DNA of 58,905 nucleotides from Aquidulcibacter sp. (GTDB lineage: Bacteria; Pseudomonadota; Alphaproteobacteria; Caulobacterales; Aquidulcibacteraceae): positions 1-58,905 of the forward strand of contig JAPZTJ010000010.1 in assembly GCA_027532555.1 (NCBI GenBank), given 5' to 3'. Shown piece after piece: positions 1 to 8,923 of the stretch. A program made the translations under genes and the position numbers. How positions within the stretch are numbered: the first letter of the stretch is position 1; the number at the start of each line of letters is the position of its first letter. The notes beneath the pieces are model-generated. The model was not told the DNA's origin, did not search any database, and was given only the letters and a program-made list of their open reading frames with translations.

Positions 1-67
1 CTCGAATGCCGACCAAAAACGGCTCAAAGAACGTCCATTCCCCATCTTCCATCAACAAACGCGCCAA
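1..67 (-). CDS. IS5-family transposase, N-terminal fragment (runs off left edge)
   Basis: Only about 22 codons are inside the window. A TTG start at 67 is preceded by GGGGAGG (74-80), and the translation includes MEDGEWTFFEPFL. The pattern of acidic residues followed by EW-FFEPF at the N terminus is typical of IS5/IS1031-group transposases that begin with a short DDE-transposase N-terminal domain. An internal ATG at 52 is the alternative start. Whether the full gene is intact cannot be seen. It would move the element by cut-and-paste DDE chemistry. Confidence 0.6.
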   Translation of the reverse strand, partial: MARLLMEDGEWTFFEPFLVGIR

Positions 68-131
68 GATAGCCTCCCCAAAAGCTACCTTGAATCAGAA
101 TTCAACTGATTTGGGAATCCAGTTTGTCAAC
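1..131 (-). mobile_element. End of an IS5-type insertion sequence (truncated by window edge)
   Basis: This stretch holds the 5' end of a transposase gene on the minus strand and about 60 bases of non-coding sequence before it. The 11-mer AGTTTGTCAAC at 121-131 (GTTGACAAACT reading into the element) recurs at 50549-50559, inside the decayed IS5 transposase of the island and also reading inward. It may therefore be part of the terminal inverted repeat. The outer boundary is not certain because the rest of the element lies off the left edge. Confidence 0.55.
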
Positions 132-310
132 AGGTCCTAGAGTTTTTCTTGCGTGCTCAAACTCGAGCACGGCCTTTGCCAAGGCACACTCTGCCGCAAA
201 GGCCGTCCGAGTAGAAATAACAATTGCCAAGACCGCAGCGACCAAGTTGGTGCAGTCCTGACGGACCGCACCCTACGGCGCGAACCTCATCGCTTGTCTT
301 GCAGGCAAAC

Positions 311-340
311 AAAAAAGGCCAGAGCGTAAGCTCTGGCCTT
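311..340 (-). terminator. Rho-independent terminator of the acyl-CoA dehydrogenase
   Basis: A perfect 8-bp stem, GGCCAGAG (317-324) with CTCTGGCC (331-338), encloses a 6-nt loop. On the minus strand it is followed by a run of six T (311-316). It lies 25 bases downstream of the stop of the minus-strand gene ending at 365. Confidence 0.85.
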
Positions 341-364
341 TGTTTCTCAACACGGAGTTAGAGC

Positions 365-1555
365 TTAAAGACCCAACACCATCTTCGCGATGATGTTGCG
401 CTGAATTTCGTTGGACCCGCCATAGATGGAGGTCTTGCGCATGTTGAAATAGTTGGGCGAGGTCCAGTGAGCATAATCAGGGCCGACGCCCATATTGTCA
501 CTTTCGTCGCGGAAGCCGCGCACGTAAGGGGCGGCGTAATTGCCAACCGCTTCCATGGCGAGCTCTGTCAAGCGCTGTTGGATTTCGGTGCCCTTGATCT
601 TCAGGATTGAGGATTCAGGACCGGGGCCCTTGCCAGCTTGCTCGCGGGCCAAGGTGCGCAGCTCGGTGATTTCCAAGGTGGTGAGATCAATTTCGAGCTC
701 TGCAATCTTGCGGGAGAATTCTGGATCCTCAATCAAGCTGGCGCCGTCCATGGTTTCCGCACGGGCCAGTTCTTTCAAGCGCTTTACACCAACCTTGGAA
801 CGCGCAACGCCGGCAATGCCCGAACGCTCGTGCGCCAGTAGGAATTTCGCACAGGTCCAGCCCATGTTTTCCTGACCAACCAGATTGGCGACAGGCACAC
901 GGACGTTTTCCAGCCAGACTTCATTGACTTCATGGCCGCCATCGATGGTGATGATCGGACGAACCGTGATGCCCGGTGTTTTCATGTCGATTAGCAGGAA
1001 GGAGATGCCCTCTTGTGGCTTGCAGTCGTGCTTGGTGCGAACCAAGAAGAAGCCCCAATCGGCATGCTGGGCCAAAGTGGTCCAAGTCTTTTGGCCGTTG
1101 ACAACATAGAAGTCGCCATCACGTTCTGCCTTGGTGTTCAAGCTGGCCAAATCCGAACCAGAGCCTGGCTCTGAATAGCCTTGGCACCACCATTCTTCAC
1201 CCTTCAGGATCGGTGGCAAGAAGCGGTCTTTTTGCTCTTGCGTGCCGAAGGTGTAGATTACAGGCGCAACCATGTTGATGCCAAATGGCAGGACGGGGAT
1301 GGTTTGGGCGCGGGCCAATTCTTCACCGAAGATATAGCGCTGGGTTGGACCCCAACCTGGACCGCCATATTGGGTTGGCCAAGCTGGAGCAGACCAGCCG
1401 CGCGCGCCCAAAATCCGGTGCCATTCTAGAAAGTCTTCTTTGCCCATGTCGTCACGGTCCGCAAAGGCCCGCAGACGTGCTGGGTAGTTTTCTTCGATGA
1501 AGGTGCGGATCTCATTGCGAAAGGCAATATCTTCATCGGTATAAGCTAGATTCAT
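365..1555 (-). CDS. Acyl-CoA dehydrogenase family protein
   Basis: This 396-residue flavoprotein has the standard length and three-part architecture of acyl-CoA dehydrogenases (alpha N-domain, beta middle domain, alpha C-domain). The middle domain carries CQGYSEPGSGSDLA and VNGQKTWTT, which bind FAD and substrate. The C terminus has SIYGGSNEIQRNI, where the usual YEGT glutamate is replaced by glycine, as in isovaleryl/long-chain types and the pimeloyl-CoA dehydrogenase large-subunit group, which place the base elsewhere. It introduces a trans-2 double bond into an unidentified acyl-CoA and passes electrons to ETF in the cytoplasm. The ATG at 1555 follows GGGAGCG. The gene stands alone, with a hairpin terminator downstream. 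It might supply the missing dehydrogenase of the liu set near 14-20 kb, but that is a guess. Confidence 0.9.
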   Translation of the reverse strand: MNLAYTDEDIAFRNEIRTFIEENYPARLRAFADRDDMGKEDFLEWHRILGARGWSAPAWPTQYGGPGWGPTQRYIFGEELARAQTIPVLPFGINMVAPVIYTFGTQEQKDRFLPPILKGEEWWCQGYSEPGSGSDLASLNTKAERDGDFYVVNGQKTWTTLAQHADWGFFLVRTKHDCKPQEGISFLLIDMKTPGITVRPIITIDGGHEVNEVWLENVRVPVANLVGQENMGWTCAKFLLAHERSGIAGVARSKVGVKRLKELARAETMDGASLIEDPEFSRKIAELEIDLTTLEITELRTLAREQAGKGPGPESSILKIKGTEIQQRLTELAMEAVGNYAAPYVRGFRDESDNMGVGPDYAHWTSPNYFNMRKTSIYGGSNEIQRNIIAKMVLGL

Positions 1556-1842
1556 AGGACGCTCCCGTTTAGCGCATCCTTCTCTTTGGATGCTGCCACT
1601 TGGAAAAGATCATAGTGCGAAGCGCGGAGGGATCAAGCACAATTCGCCATGATCCGCATTACCTTAACGCAAACGTCAGCTAGATGAGGCGCGTTCGACA
1701 AACTGCATCGCGGAAACGTGACCCCATCGACAGGCCGGAGCCTCCTGTGCAACCTTTCTGAGGTAAGCAATCTATGCGACTTAGGCTGACTTTCCGGGGT
1801 TGCGCTTCGTCGCTCAACCTGAATTTCTGGGTTCTGAACCTC

Positions 1843-2973
1843 ATGTCTTTACCGGCCAACCGCCTCATTTCACTCGATGTTTTCCGCGGCGCTACGATTG
1901 GTGCGATGGTACTGGTCAATAATCCAGGAACCTGGAGTGCGATCTATCCACCGTTAGGGCATGCGGTTTGGGATGGCTGGACCTTCACGGACACCATCTT
2001 CCCGTTCTTCATCTTCATCATGGGTATAGCCATCCCGATTGCGCTGGAGAGGCGACGGGCCGCCGGGCAAGCAGGCTTTGACCTTTACCTGCAATTAGCC
2101 CGTCGCACCGCGGCCCTGTTCGGCCTAGGTCTCTTTCTGGCGCTTTTCCCGTTCTATAATTGGATGAAGGGCGATTGGATCCATATTGGCGACATGCGAA
2201 TTATGGGCGTGCTGCAGCGTTTAGCACTTTGCTTCTTCTTTGCCTCCATCCTCTTTTTATGGCTCCGCCCACGTGGCTTATTGGTCGCTACCTTTGCGCT
2301 TCTTTTGGGCTATTGGGCCATCATGATCGTGGGTGGGCGTGGAGACCTTACGCCAGAAGGCAATTTTTCAGGTCTGATCGATCGCCTCGTCCTTGGTCCC
2401 CACATGTGGAAGGGCTCACCTCATTATGATCCTGAGGGCCTTCTCTCCACCCTGCCCTCGATAGCGACTTGTCTGTTCGGGGTTTTGACGGGCCAATTGA
2501 TCCAGTCGCCAAAATCTAACGATGCCAAAGTGGCGGAAATGTTGGTTTGGGGCTTTATCCTACTGACCCTTGGTTGGATGTGGGGCGGCATTTTCCCGAT
2601 CAACAAACCGATTTGGACATCATCCTATGCCGTCTTCATGTCTGGCTTGGCCATGTGTGTTCTGGGCGTCTGTTATTGGTTGATCGATATCAAAGGCAGC
2701 ACTTGGTGGACAAAGCCGTTTGTGATCTTTGGCGTCAATGCCTTAGCACTGTTTGTCGGGTCGGGCATGTTGGGGCGGGTCTTGAATATGGTACCGGGTA
2801 GCACCGCCCCGGACGGCAGCCTCATCTCGCTGAAGGTCACGATTTATGAGGGCGTGTTTGCACCCTTGGCGAGCCCGATGAATGCATCGCTCTTGTTTGC
2901 TATTTGCTTTATCGGATTGTGGCTGTTCTTGATGTGGCTTCTCTATCGCAAGAACATTTTCATCAAGGTGTGA
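1843..2973 (+). CDS. DUF5009/HGSNAT-like integral membrane acyltransferase
   Basis: The protein is about 376 residues and almost entirely hydrophobic, with roughly ten predicted membrane segments. The N-terminal stretch RLISLDVFRGATIGAMVLV followed by an aromatic-rich TDTIFPFFIFIMG is the signature of the DUF5009 / heparan-alpha-glucosaminide N-acetyltransferase-like (YeiB-related) family. Members are thought to move acetyl groups across the inner membrane onto sugars of the envelope. An upstream ATG at 1774 would add 23 residues with no family similarity; the ATG at 1843 starts MSLPANRLISLDVFRG and matches family N termini. It is convergent with dxs. The substrate is unknown. Confidence 0.8.
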   Translation: MSLPANRLISLDVFRGATIGAMVLVNNPGTWSAIYPPLGHAVWDGWTFTDTIFPFFIFIMGIAIPIALERRRAAGQAGFDLYLQLARRTAALFGLGLFLALFPFYNWMKGDWIHIGDMRIMGVLQRLALCFFFASILFLWLRPRGLLVATFALLLGYWAIMIVGGRGDLTPEGNFSGLIDRLVLGPHMWKGSPHYDPEGLLSTLPSIATCLFGVLTGQLIQSPKSNDAKVAEMLVWGFILLTLGWMWGGIFPINKPIWTSSYAVFMSGLAMCVLGVCYWLIDIKGSTWWTKPFVIFGVNALALFVGSGMLGRVLNMVPGSTAPDGSLISLKVTIYEGVFAPLASPMNASLLFAICFIGLWLFLMWLLYRKNIFIKV

Positions 2974-2985
2974 GCTGCGAGGAGC

Positions 2986-4905
2986 CTAGGCCCGCAAGCC
3001 ACCATCGCTAATCTTAGCGTCGCGGCCCAAAGCCTGCAGCACGGTCTGCACGATCCCCTCAGCATCTAAACCAGCGAGGCGATATTGTAGCTCTGGCTTA
3101 TCATGCTCTTGGAACAGATCGGGTAGGGTCAAAGTCCGCACTTTCAGGCCGAGATCCAATAAGCCATCACTGGCGAGGAAGTGCAGCACAAAGGCACCAA
3201 AGCCCCCTACGGCACCTTCTTCGATTGTGATCAAAACTTCGTGATGGCGCGCCAATTGGCGGATGAGGTCATGGTCCAAAGGCTTTGCAAAACGCGCATC
3301 GGCGACCGTGGTGGGCAGTCCCAAGGCTGCGAGTTGCTCTGCTGCCATCAGGCTTTCGGTCAAGCGGGTACCAAACGACAAGATGGCCACCGTGCCACCT
3401 TCGCGCACAATGCGGCCTTTGCCGATTTCTAAAGGCGCCAGAACTTGCGGAATTTCAACGCCACTGCCCTCGCCCCGTGGATAGCGGAAGGCGCTGGGCC
3501 GATCGTCAATGGCGGCGGCCGTCGCCGTCATCAAGGCCAACTCTGCCTCGTCAGCGGCGGCCATCAAAACCATACCGGGCAAGGCACCCATAAAGCCAAT
3601 ATCAAAACTACCCGCATGGGTCTGACCATCAGCACCGACCAGGCCTGCCCGATCCATCGCAAAACGCACAGGCAAGGATTGGATTGCCACATCATGGACG
3701 ACTTGGTCATAGCCGCGCTGCAGGAAGGTCGAATAGATTGCCGCAAAGGGCTTCATGCCATCAGCGGCAAGACCCGCTGCAAAGGTCACCGCATGTTGTT
3801 CGGCAATACCAACATCATAGGTGCGGCCTGGAAACGCTTTGCCAAACACATCCAAGCCAGTGCCCGATGGCATCGCTGCTGTGATGGCGACGATCTTGTC
3901 ATCGGCCTCCGCCAGCTTCACCAAGGCATCGGCAAAAACGCGGGTATAGCTAGGCGCATTGGGTTTTGCTTTAGCCTGTTCACCAGTGACGACATTGAAC
4001 TTGACCACGCCATGATATTTGTCATCGGCGGCCTCAGCGGGCAGATAGCCTTTGCCCTTTTGTGTCACCACGTGTACCAGTACGGGGCGGTCTTCAATTT
4101 TCTTGGCGTTTTCAAGTACGTGCACCAAGGCTTCTAGATCATGGCCATCAATCGGGCCGACATAATAAAAGCCCAGCTCTTCAAAGAAAGTACCCCCTGT
4201 GGCCATGCCACGGGCGAACTCTTCCACTTTGCGGGCCGCTTCTTGCAAGGGCTTTGGGAAGACGGACGCCGCTTGCTTGCCGACCTTGCGCAAAGTGCGA
4301 TAGCCCGTACCCGATACAAGGCGCGCAAGATAATGGCTCATGCCGCCGACGGGCGGGGCAATGGACATATCATTGTCGTTCAAGATCACGATCAGGCGCT
4401 TACTGGTCTCAGCTGCCTTATTCATGGCTTCATAAGCCATCCCAGCGGTTATCGAGCCGTCACCGATAACGGCGACCACAACATTGTCATTGCCCTGCAA
4501 GTCCCGGCTCGCACAAAAGCCTAATGCCGCCGAGATTGAGGTTGCCGCATGGGCCGCGCCAAACGGGTCATAGTCACTCTCGGTCCGTTTGGTGAAGCCA
4601 GACAGGCCGCCGCCCTGGCGTAGTGTGCGAATTCGATCGCGCCGCCCCGTCAGAATCTTATGCGGATAGGCTTGATGGCCGACATCCCAAATCAGAATAT
4701 CCTTTGGCGTGTCCAACACATGATGCAGAGCGACGGTAAGCTCCACAACGCCTAAGCCGGCCCCCAAATGTCCGCCGGTAACCGATACGGCGTCAATGGT
4801 TTCAAGACGCAGGTCGTCGGCTACTTCGCGCAATTCACCAATATTGAGACCTTTGAGGTCTTTGGGGGATTTGATTTTGTCGAGAGCAGGCGTGAGAGGT
4901 GGCAT
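2986..4905 (-). CDS. dxs: 1-deoxy-D-xylulose-5-phosphate synthase
   Basis: This 639-residue transketolase-type enzyme condenses pyruvate with glyceraldehyde 3-phosphate, the first step of the MEP isoprenoid pathway. Visible features are [17 protein letters not shown] near residue 75-90, the thiamine-diphosphate site GDGSITAGM at 148-156, GPIDGHD in the middle, and the pyrimidine-domain [12 protein letters not shown] in the second half. Length and domain order are normal. It is the last gene of a minus-strand run after ispA (64-bp gap), so an FPP synthase and the pathway entry enzyme are likely co-transcribed. Confidence 0.97.
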   Translation of the reverse strand: MPPLTPALDKIKSPKDLKGLNIGELREVADDLRLETIDAVSVTGGHLGAGLGVVELTVALHHVLDTPKDILIWDVGHQAYPHKILTGRRDRIRTLRQGGGLSGFTKRTESDYDPFGAAHAATSISAALGFCASRDLQGNDNVVVAVIGDGSITAGMAYEAMNKAAETSKRLIVILNDNDMSIAPPVGGMSHYLARLVSGTGYRTLRKVGKQAASVFPKPLQEAARKVEEFARGMATGGTFFEELGFYYVGPIDGHDLEALVHVLENAKKIEDRPVLVHVVTQKGKGYLPAEAADDKYHGVVKFNVVTGEQAKAKPNAPSYTRVFADALVKLAEADDKIVAITAAMPSGTGLDVFGKAFPGRTYDVGIAEQHAVTFAAGLAADGMKPFAAIYSTFLQRGYDQVVHDVAIQSLPVRFAMDRAGLVGADGQTHAGSFDIGFMGALPGMVLMAAADEAELALMTATAAAIDDRPSAFRYPRGEGSGVEIPQVLAPLEIGKGRIVREGGTVAILSFGTRLTESLMAAEQLAALGLPTTVADARFAKPLDHDLIRQLARHHEVLITIEEGAVGGFGAFVLHFLASDGLLDLGLKVRTLTLPDLFQEHDKPELQYRLAGLDAEGIVQTVLQALGRDAKISDGGLRA

Positions 4906-4969
4906 CTGTTTCTATTCTTTTATGTTCAAACAGAGCGATCTAGCTCTATTCTATTCTGGACTGACAGGC

Positions 4970-5866
4970 CTATGCCCGACGTTGTGTAATCGTGTCGATG
5001 ATTTGGTTCAGATATTGAGCCCGTGCGCCAAACATGGATAGGTGCGCACGCGCTTGGTCGGCCAACAAAATAACCCGCTGTTTGGCACCATCAAGGCCTA
5101 AAAGGCTCACAAATGTGGCTTTTCCTTTATTCACATCCTTACCTACAGCCTTTCCCACTTCTTCAGTGCTGCCTTCGGCATCCAAAATGTCATCCGTGAT
5201 CTGGAACGCTAGCCCCAAATCATGCGCATAGGCCGACAAGGCATGCTTGGCTTCATCGCTTGCGCGGCCCATCAGCGCACCCACTTCAACCGCATAAGTG
5301 ATCAGCATTCCGGTCTTGAGGCGCTGCATCCGGGTTACGGCTGCAATATCATCGCCCAATTCTTCGGCGATCATATCCATCATTTGTCCGCCAACCATGC
5401 CACGAGCACCCGAAGCTTCAGCCAAACGACCAACCAAGGCAATCCGAATATTGGGATCAGCGTGGGTTTGGGGGTCCGCCAAGATTTCAAATGCGATTGT
5501 CAAAAGTGCATCGCCAGCCAACACGGCCGTCGCTTCGTCATACGCAATGTGGACCGTGGGCCGGCCACGACGCAAATCGTCGTCGTCCATGCACGGTAAA
5601 TCATCATGGATGAGGGAATAGGAATGGATGCACTCAAGCGCCGCTGCGACGCGTAACAAGCACCGCTCATCGACGCCAAAAAGCCTGCCGGTTTCCAGCA
5701 CAAGGAACGGCCGCAAACGCTTACCGCCTCCTAATGCGGCATAGCGCATCGCGCTCATCAATCTGGCTTCAGGGCCCTGCACGCGCGGAATCAGCGTGTC
5801 GAGGGCGACTGTGATCCGGTCGGCAGTTTCTTCAAGTCGCTTTTCAAGATCGACCGATAGGTCCAT
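4970..5866 (-). CDS. ispA: Farnesyl diphosphate synthase (polyprenyl synthetase family)
   Basis: This 298-residue prenyltransferase elongates DMAPP with IPP to geranyl and farnesyl diphosphate. The first aspartate-rich motif is DDLPCMDDDD (88-97), with the two-residue insertion typical of bacterial FPP synthases. The second is FQITDDILD near residue 230. GGGKRLRPFLVLETG near residue 46 is the IPP-binding region. It sits 11 bp after xseB and before dxs, a standard alphaproteobacterial arrangement. A GGPP product cannot be excluded from sequence alone. Confidence 0.95.
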   Translation of the reverse strand: MDLSVDLEKRLEETADRITVALDTLIPRVQGPEARLMSAMRYAALGGGKRLRPFLVLETGRLFGVDERCLLRVAAALECIHSYSLIHDDLPCMDDDDLRRGRPTVHIAYDEATAVLAGDALLTIAFEILADPQTHADPNIRIALVGRLAEASGARGMVGGQMMDMIAEELGDDIAAVTRMQRLKTGMLITYAVEVGALMGRASDEAKHALSAYAHDLGLAFQITDDILDAEGSTEEVGKAVGKDVNKGKATFVSLLGLDGAKQRVILLADQARAHLSMFGARAQYLNQIIDTITQRRA

Positions 5867-5877
5867 GTCCTCAGACC

Positions 5878-6132
5878 CTATCCAATTCGCGCAGTTTCAA
5901 GGCTAACGCCTTGTGGGCTCTCAACAATCTGATCAACGCGCATCTGCGCGCGCTTCAATCGATCCTCGCAGTGTGCTTTGAGAAGTGCCCCACGTTCGTA
6001 GAGGCTAATGGAGTCTTCCAAGCTTGCCTGACCAGACTCTAACTTGGCGACCAATGCCTCAAGTTCCTCTAAGGCAGCCTCGAAACTTAACTCTGCAAGT
6101 GCTGCCTGTATGGTTTCTGGTTCAACCGACAT
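5878..6132 (-). CDS. xseB: Exodeoxyribonuclease VII small subunit
   Basis: The protein has 84 residues with the family core FEAALEELEALVAKLESG followed by SLEDSISLYERGALLKAHCE. XseB forms coiled-coil helices that bind the large subunit XseA, together degrading single-stranded DNA to oligonucleotides. xseA is not in the window. Placement directly upstream of ispA (11-bp gap) is conserved widely in proteobacteria and supports the call. Confidence 0.95.
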   Translation of the reverse strand: MSVEPETIQAALAELSFEAALEELEALVAKLESGQASLEDSISLYERGALLKAHCEDRLKRAQMRVDQIVESPQGVSLETARIG

Positions 6133-6235
6133 TACAACATCCCTCTAACGTTTTCTTCCTAGACTGTGCAGCGTCCGTGGGCAACGAGCCAAGAGGATTA
6201 AATGCGGCAAGCCAGCTTGTGAAAGCCGTGTCACA

Positions 6236-6802
6236 TCAATTCGGCTTAGGCCGATAAACCCGGTGGGACCAATGCGAATCGCGCCCGTCATAAACACACA
6301 CCCAGCCATTGGCCAATAAATGGGGGCGCATCATGCGGTTAAACCAACCGTGCGCCAACAACCCGACACTGCCGGACCGTTGCGCCTCTAGGATCAGCCA
6401 CTCGGCAGCCTTTTTGGCTCGAATTTCAGCGTCTTCCCGGCTCTCTTGGCCACGATGGTTACCAAAAAACCAAGTGATACGGGAAACGACGCCCCAGAAG
6501 CGTGGACGGAACAAGATAAAGTCTGGCAGATCTGGCGGCGGCAGTGGCGCTTCTACAAAGAGCGGATCGACAATCAACTCGCGCTCAGGGGCCGCCAGCT
6601 CAGCGGTCTCCAACGCACGACGGAGGGTGGATGACACGACAGTCTTGCACGCCTGCAAGGCCTGAATCAGTCCATTGGGGACCACTTGGTTCGCGGCAAG
6701 GCCACCGGCATCATATTGCGCCCACCAATCAAGATATTGCGTCGCGTTGATCCAAATATGCCGATTCAAAGCTGGTTTGCCGTGACGCGCAATGACGATC
6801 AT
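6236..6802 (-). CDS. Histidine phosphatase family protein
   Basis: The protein has about 188 residues. It begins MIVIARHGKPAL, the RHG phosphatase motif whose histidine is phosphorylated during catalysis. It also has SSTLRRALETAE (the second arginine motif) and a C-terminal LLAHGWFNRM, in which the second catalytic His appears as AHG. The ATG at 6802 places RHG at the usual distance from the N terminus but has no clear ribosome site. A GTG at 6895, in frame, overlaps the upstream stop by 8 bp and is preceded by a G-rich tract, so a 31-residue longer form by translational coupling is possible. The substrate is unknown. Confidence 0.8.
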   Translation of the reverse strand: MIVIARHGKPALNRHIWINATQYLDWWAQYDAGGLAANQVVPNGLIQALQACKTVVSSTLRRALETAELAAPERELIVDPLFVEAPLPPPDLPDFILFRPRFWGVVSRITWFFGNHRGQESREDAEIRAKKAAEWLILEAQRSGSVGLLAHGWFNRMMRPHLLANGWVCVYDGRDSHWSHRVYRPKPN

Positions 6803-6887
6803 TGGCGTATCACTTGAGGTAATAGGCGGCGCTGGCCGTGGCGTGACACGGGGATCAGACTGTGACCCTAGTTCATCTAATTTAGTT

Positions 6888-7844
6888 TCAAACACCCGCT
6901 GATACGCCCCCAGAGCGTGATTTGTAGTTTTGTAATGTCTGTACATGTGCCAAGACACATGCTGCCAATGCCTGCAAGTGGTAGCCGCCCTCAAGCGTCG
7001 ATACAAGTTTTCCCTGCGAGACGTCCAGTAATCGTTCAGTGATCCAACGATAATCATCAACTTCGAGGTTGAGGCCCGCCAAGGGATCCAACCGATGGCC
7101 GTCAAAACCGGCGGACACAATCACAACTTCAGGCTTAAAGGCGAGCAAGGCAGGCAGGATTTTGCTTTCAACTTCTGCCCGCCAAGCCGGGCCTGTTGTT
7201 GCCGCCGGAACGGGCGCATTCACCAAATTGCCAGCTGCGGTTTCCTCCGACAGACCAGAGCCCGGATAAATGCCGCCCTGATGAATTGAGGCATAGAAGA
7301 AATCAGCGTCACGCTCGGCCATCTCTTGGCTGCCATTGCCATGATGAACGTCAAAATCCACGACCGCCACGCGCTTGAGGCCATAGGCTTCCCGTGCATA
7401 AAGAGCTGCAATGGCGGCAGAATTCCAGATACAGAAGCCCATTGGCGTGTTGGCTTCAGCATGATGGCCAGGGGGTCTGGTGGCACAAAACGCCCGCTCA
7501 AACGCGCCCTTCATAATCCCGTCAACGCCGGCAATAACGGCACCAACACCACGCCTCGCTGCCTCAATGGAGCCGGCAGACAAATAAGTATCGGGATCCA
7601 GTTGACGGCTGCGACCGCCAACATCTGGCTCAAGGCGAATAATTTGTTCAATCAAAGCAGCCGGATGCACCCGGGCAATATCATCAAGCTGGCCCAATGG
7701 GGCTTCGACACGGAGTAAATCGGGGCAAGCCGCCTCGGTCAGCGCTTCTAAGACCACACGCAAGCGCTCGGGCGATTCCGGATGTCCTGCAGGGGGGCGG
7801 TGTTCAAAGCAGGCCGCGTGGGTAATGAGAGCTGTTTTTCCCAT
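6888..7844 (-). CDS. Histone-deacetylase-superfamily amidohydrolase
   Basis: This 318-residue zinc enzyme has the class II HDAC/acetylpolyamine amidohydrolase layout. RPPGHHAE (tandem catalytic histidines) is followed by FCIWNSAA, then VDFDVHHGNGSQE with the Asp/His zinc ligands, then the second Asp in VSAGFDGHRLDPLAG, and LEGGYHL near the C terminus. Bacterial members remove acetyl groups from polyamines, small amides or proteins; the substrate here is not evident. It lies between the GDPD gene and the histidine phosphatase in a minus-strand run leading to xseB-ispA-dxs. Confidence 0.9.
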   Translation of the reverse strand: MGKTALITHAACFEHRPPAGHPESPERLRVVLEALTEAACPDLLRVEAPLGQLDDIARVHPAALIEQIIRLEPDVGGRSRQLDPDTYLSAGSIEAARRGVGAVIAGVDGIMKGAFERAFCATRPPGHHAEANTPMGFCIWNSAAIAALYAREAYGLKRVAVVDFDVHHGNGSQEMAERDADFFYASIHQGGIYPGSGLSEETAAGNLVNAPVPAATTGPAWRAEVESKILPALLAFKPEVVIVSAGFDGHRLDPLAGLNLEVDDYRWITERLLDVSQGKLVSTLEGGYHLQALAACVLAHVQTLQNYKSRSGGVSAGV

Positions 7845-7904
7845 AAGCTTATCGTTCCTAACTCACGCGCCAAAAACTTTCTGTAGCCTATCCTGCATCA
7901 ACCT

Positions 7905-8783
7905 CTAAGGGCGGACGGAAGGCATAACCTGTTTAACGCGATCCACATAATCAGTCATGATTCCATCGGCCTTGCGTTCTATCAGATGGCGCATCTCTTT
8001 GGGATCATTAATGGTCCAATACTGCACTTTAAGGCCGCGCGATTGGGCTGTGCTGACGAAGTGCGGATCCGTCAAATCAAAGCCCGCGGCAAAGGTTGGT
8101 ATCTGTAGCGCTACCCCCGGCGATTGCACAAACCGAGACAGGCGTAAATGTGAGGCGATTAGAAAGACACGCACTTCATCACCGGAATAGGCGGTAGCAA
8201 CCTTGGGGCACGCCTTACGGAATGTTTTCATCGCGGCATCATGAAACGACGCAACAATCACCCGATTGGATTGGTTAAACTGACTGATCAGCGCGCATAA
8301 GCGGTTACTCGCATCTTCCTTGTCATTCTTAATCTCTATGACCCAACGCTTGGAGGGGAAGCGCGTAAAGGCTTCTTCCAGTCGGGCGATCTTGATCCCT
8401 TTGCCCCGAAACGACTGGCCATCAATGACGGTGTGATAGCCGGAATCAGCCTTTTGCAACTCAGCCCAGGTCTTGCCAGCAATTGGGCCTTTCATGTCGG
8501 TGATCCGGTCCGAGGTGTCATCATGGTGCAGAACCAAAACGCCGTCTTTGGTAAGTTGTAGATCAATTTCCAAAACATCCGCCCCCATTTCGTCCGCCAA
8601 CTGAAGGGCTTCCAAAGTGTTGGGTGGTGCATGACCCTGCCCGCCGCCATGGGCTATGTTTTCAACAAATGCTGGCTGCAACCCGGCAAAATACGGATGG
8701 CTGATGGGGGCAGGAGCCGGCCAAGCAGCCACCACCGTCAAAGCAATCCCTGATAGTGCCAAGAACATCCAACGACGGCGCAT
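7905..8783 (-). CDS. Glycerophosphodiester phosphodiesterase family protein
   Basis: The protein has about 292 residues with an N-terminal membrane/signal segment (RRRWMFLALSGIALTVVAAW) and a GDPD TIM barrel. Catalytic region: IAHGGGQGHAPPNTLEAL, then VLEIDLQLTKDGVLVLHHDD. The final metal-site strand is WVIEIKN, with QYWTINDP near the C terminus. Compared with the usual HRG...PENT signature, Arg is Gly and the Glu ligand position reads Pro. The active site is therefore variant, although E and D of EIDLQLT and the HHDD are present. The ATG at 8783 is preceded by GAGAGGTAG; the longer frame to 8951 lacks sense. Likely periplasmic, splitting glycerophosphodiesters. Confidence 0.82.
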   Translation of the reverse strand: MRRRWMFLALSGIALTVVAAWPAPAPISHPYFAGLQPAFVENIAHGGGQGHAPPNTLEALQLADEMGADVLEIDLQLTKDGVLVLHHDDTSDRITDMKGPIAGKTWAELQKADSGYHTVIDGQSFRGKGIKIARLEEAFTRFPSKRWVIEIKNDKEDASNRLCALISQFNQSNRVIVASFHDAAMKTFRKACPKVATAYSGDEVRVFLIASHLRLSRFVQSPGVALQIPTFAAGFDLTDPHFVSTAQSRGLKVQYWTINDPKEMRHLIERKADGIMTDYVDRVKQVMPSVRP

Positions 8784-8923
8784 CACTCTACCTCTCACTA
8801 ACCCCTCTCGCCTTAAGAAGGGTCTGACCTTATGCAGCCTGTGACATGGCATGGCTAGCGAGGCTGTTGCAAGTTGGGCTAGAATACAGACCTTGAAGTT
8901 CTTCGCCACCCCAGAAAGAAAAA

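Noticed and set aside
132-364. Possible 3' end of a plus-strand gene in the stretch after the IS5 end
   Set aside because: An open frame of about 40 codons exists but has no recognisable motif; only the terminator at 311-340 is supported.
3445-4137. 230-codon plus-strand frame inside dxs
   Set aside because: Antisense shadow of a strongly conserved gene; no independent evidence.
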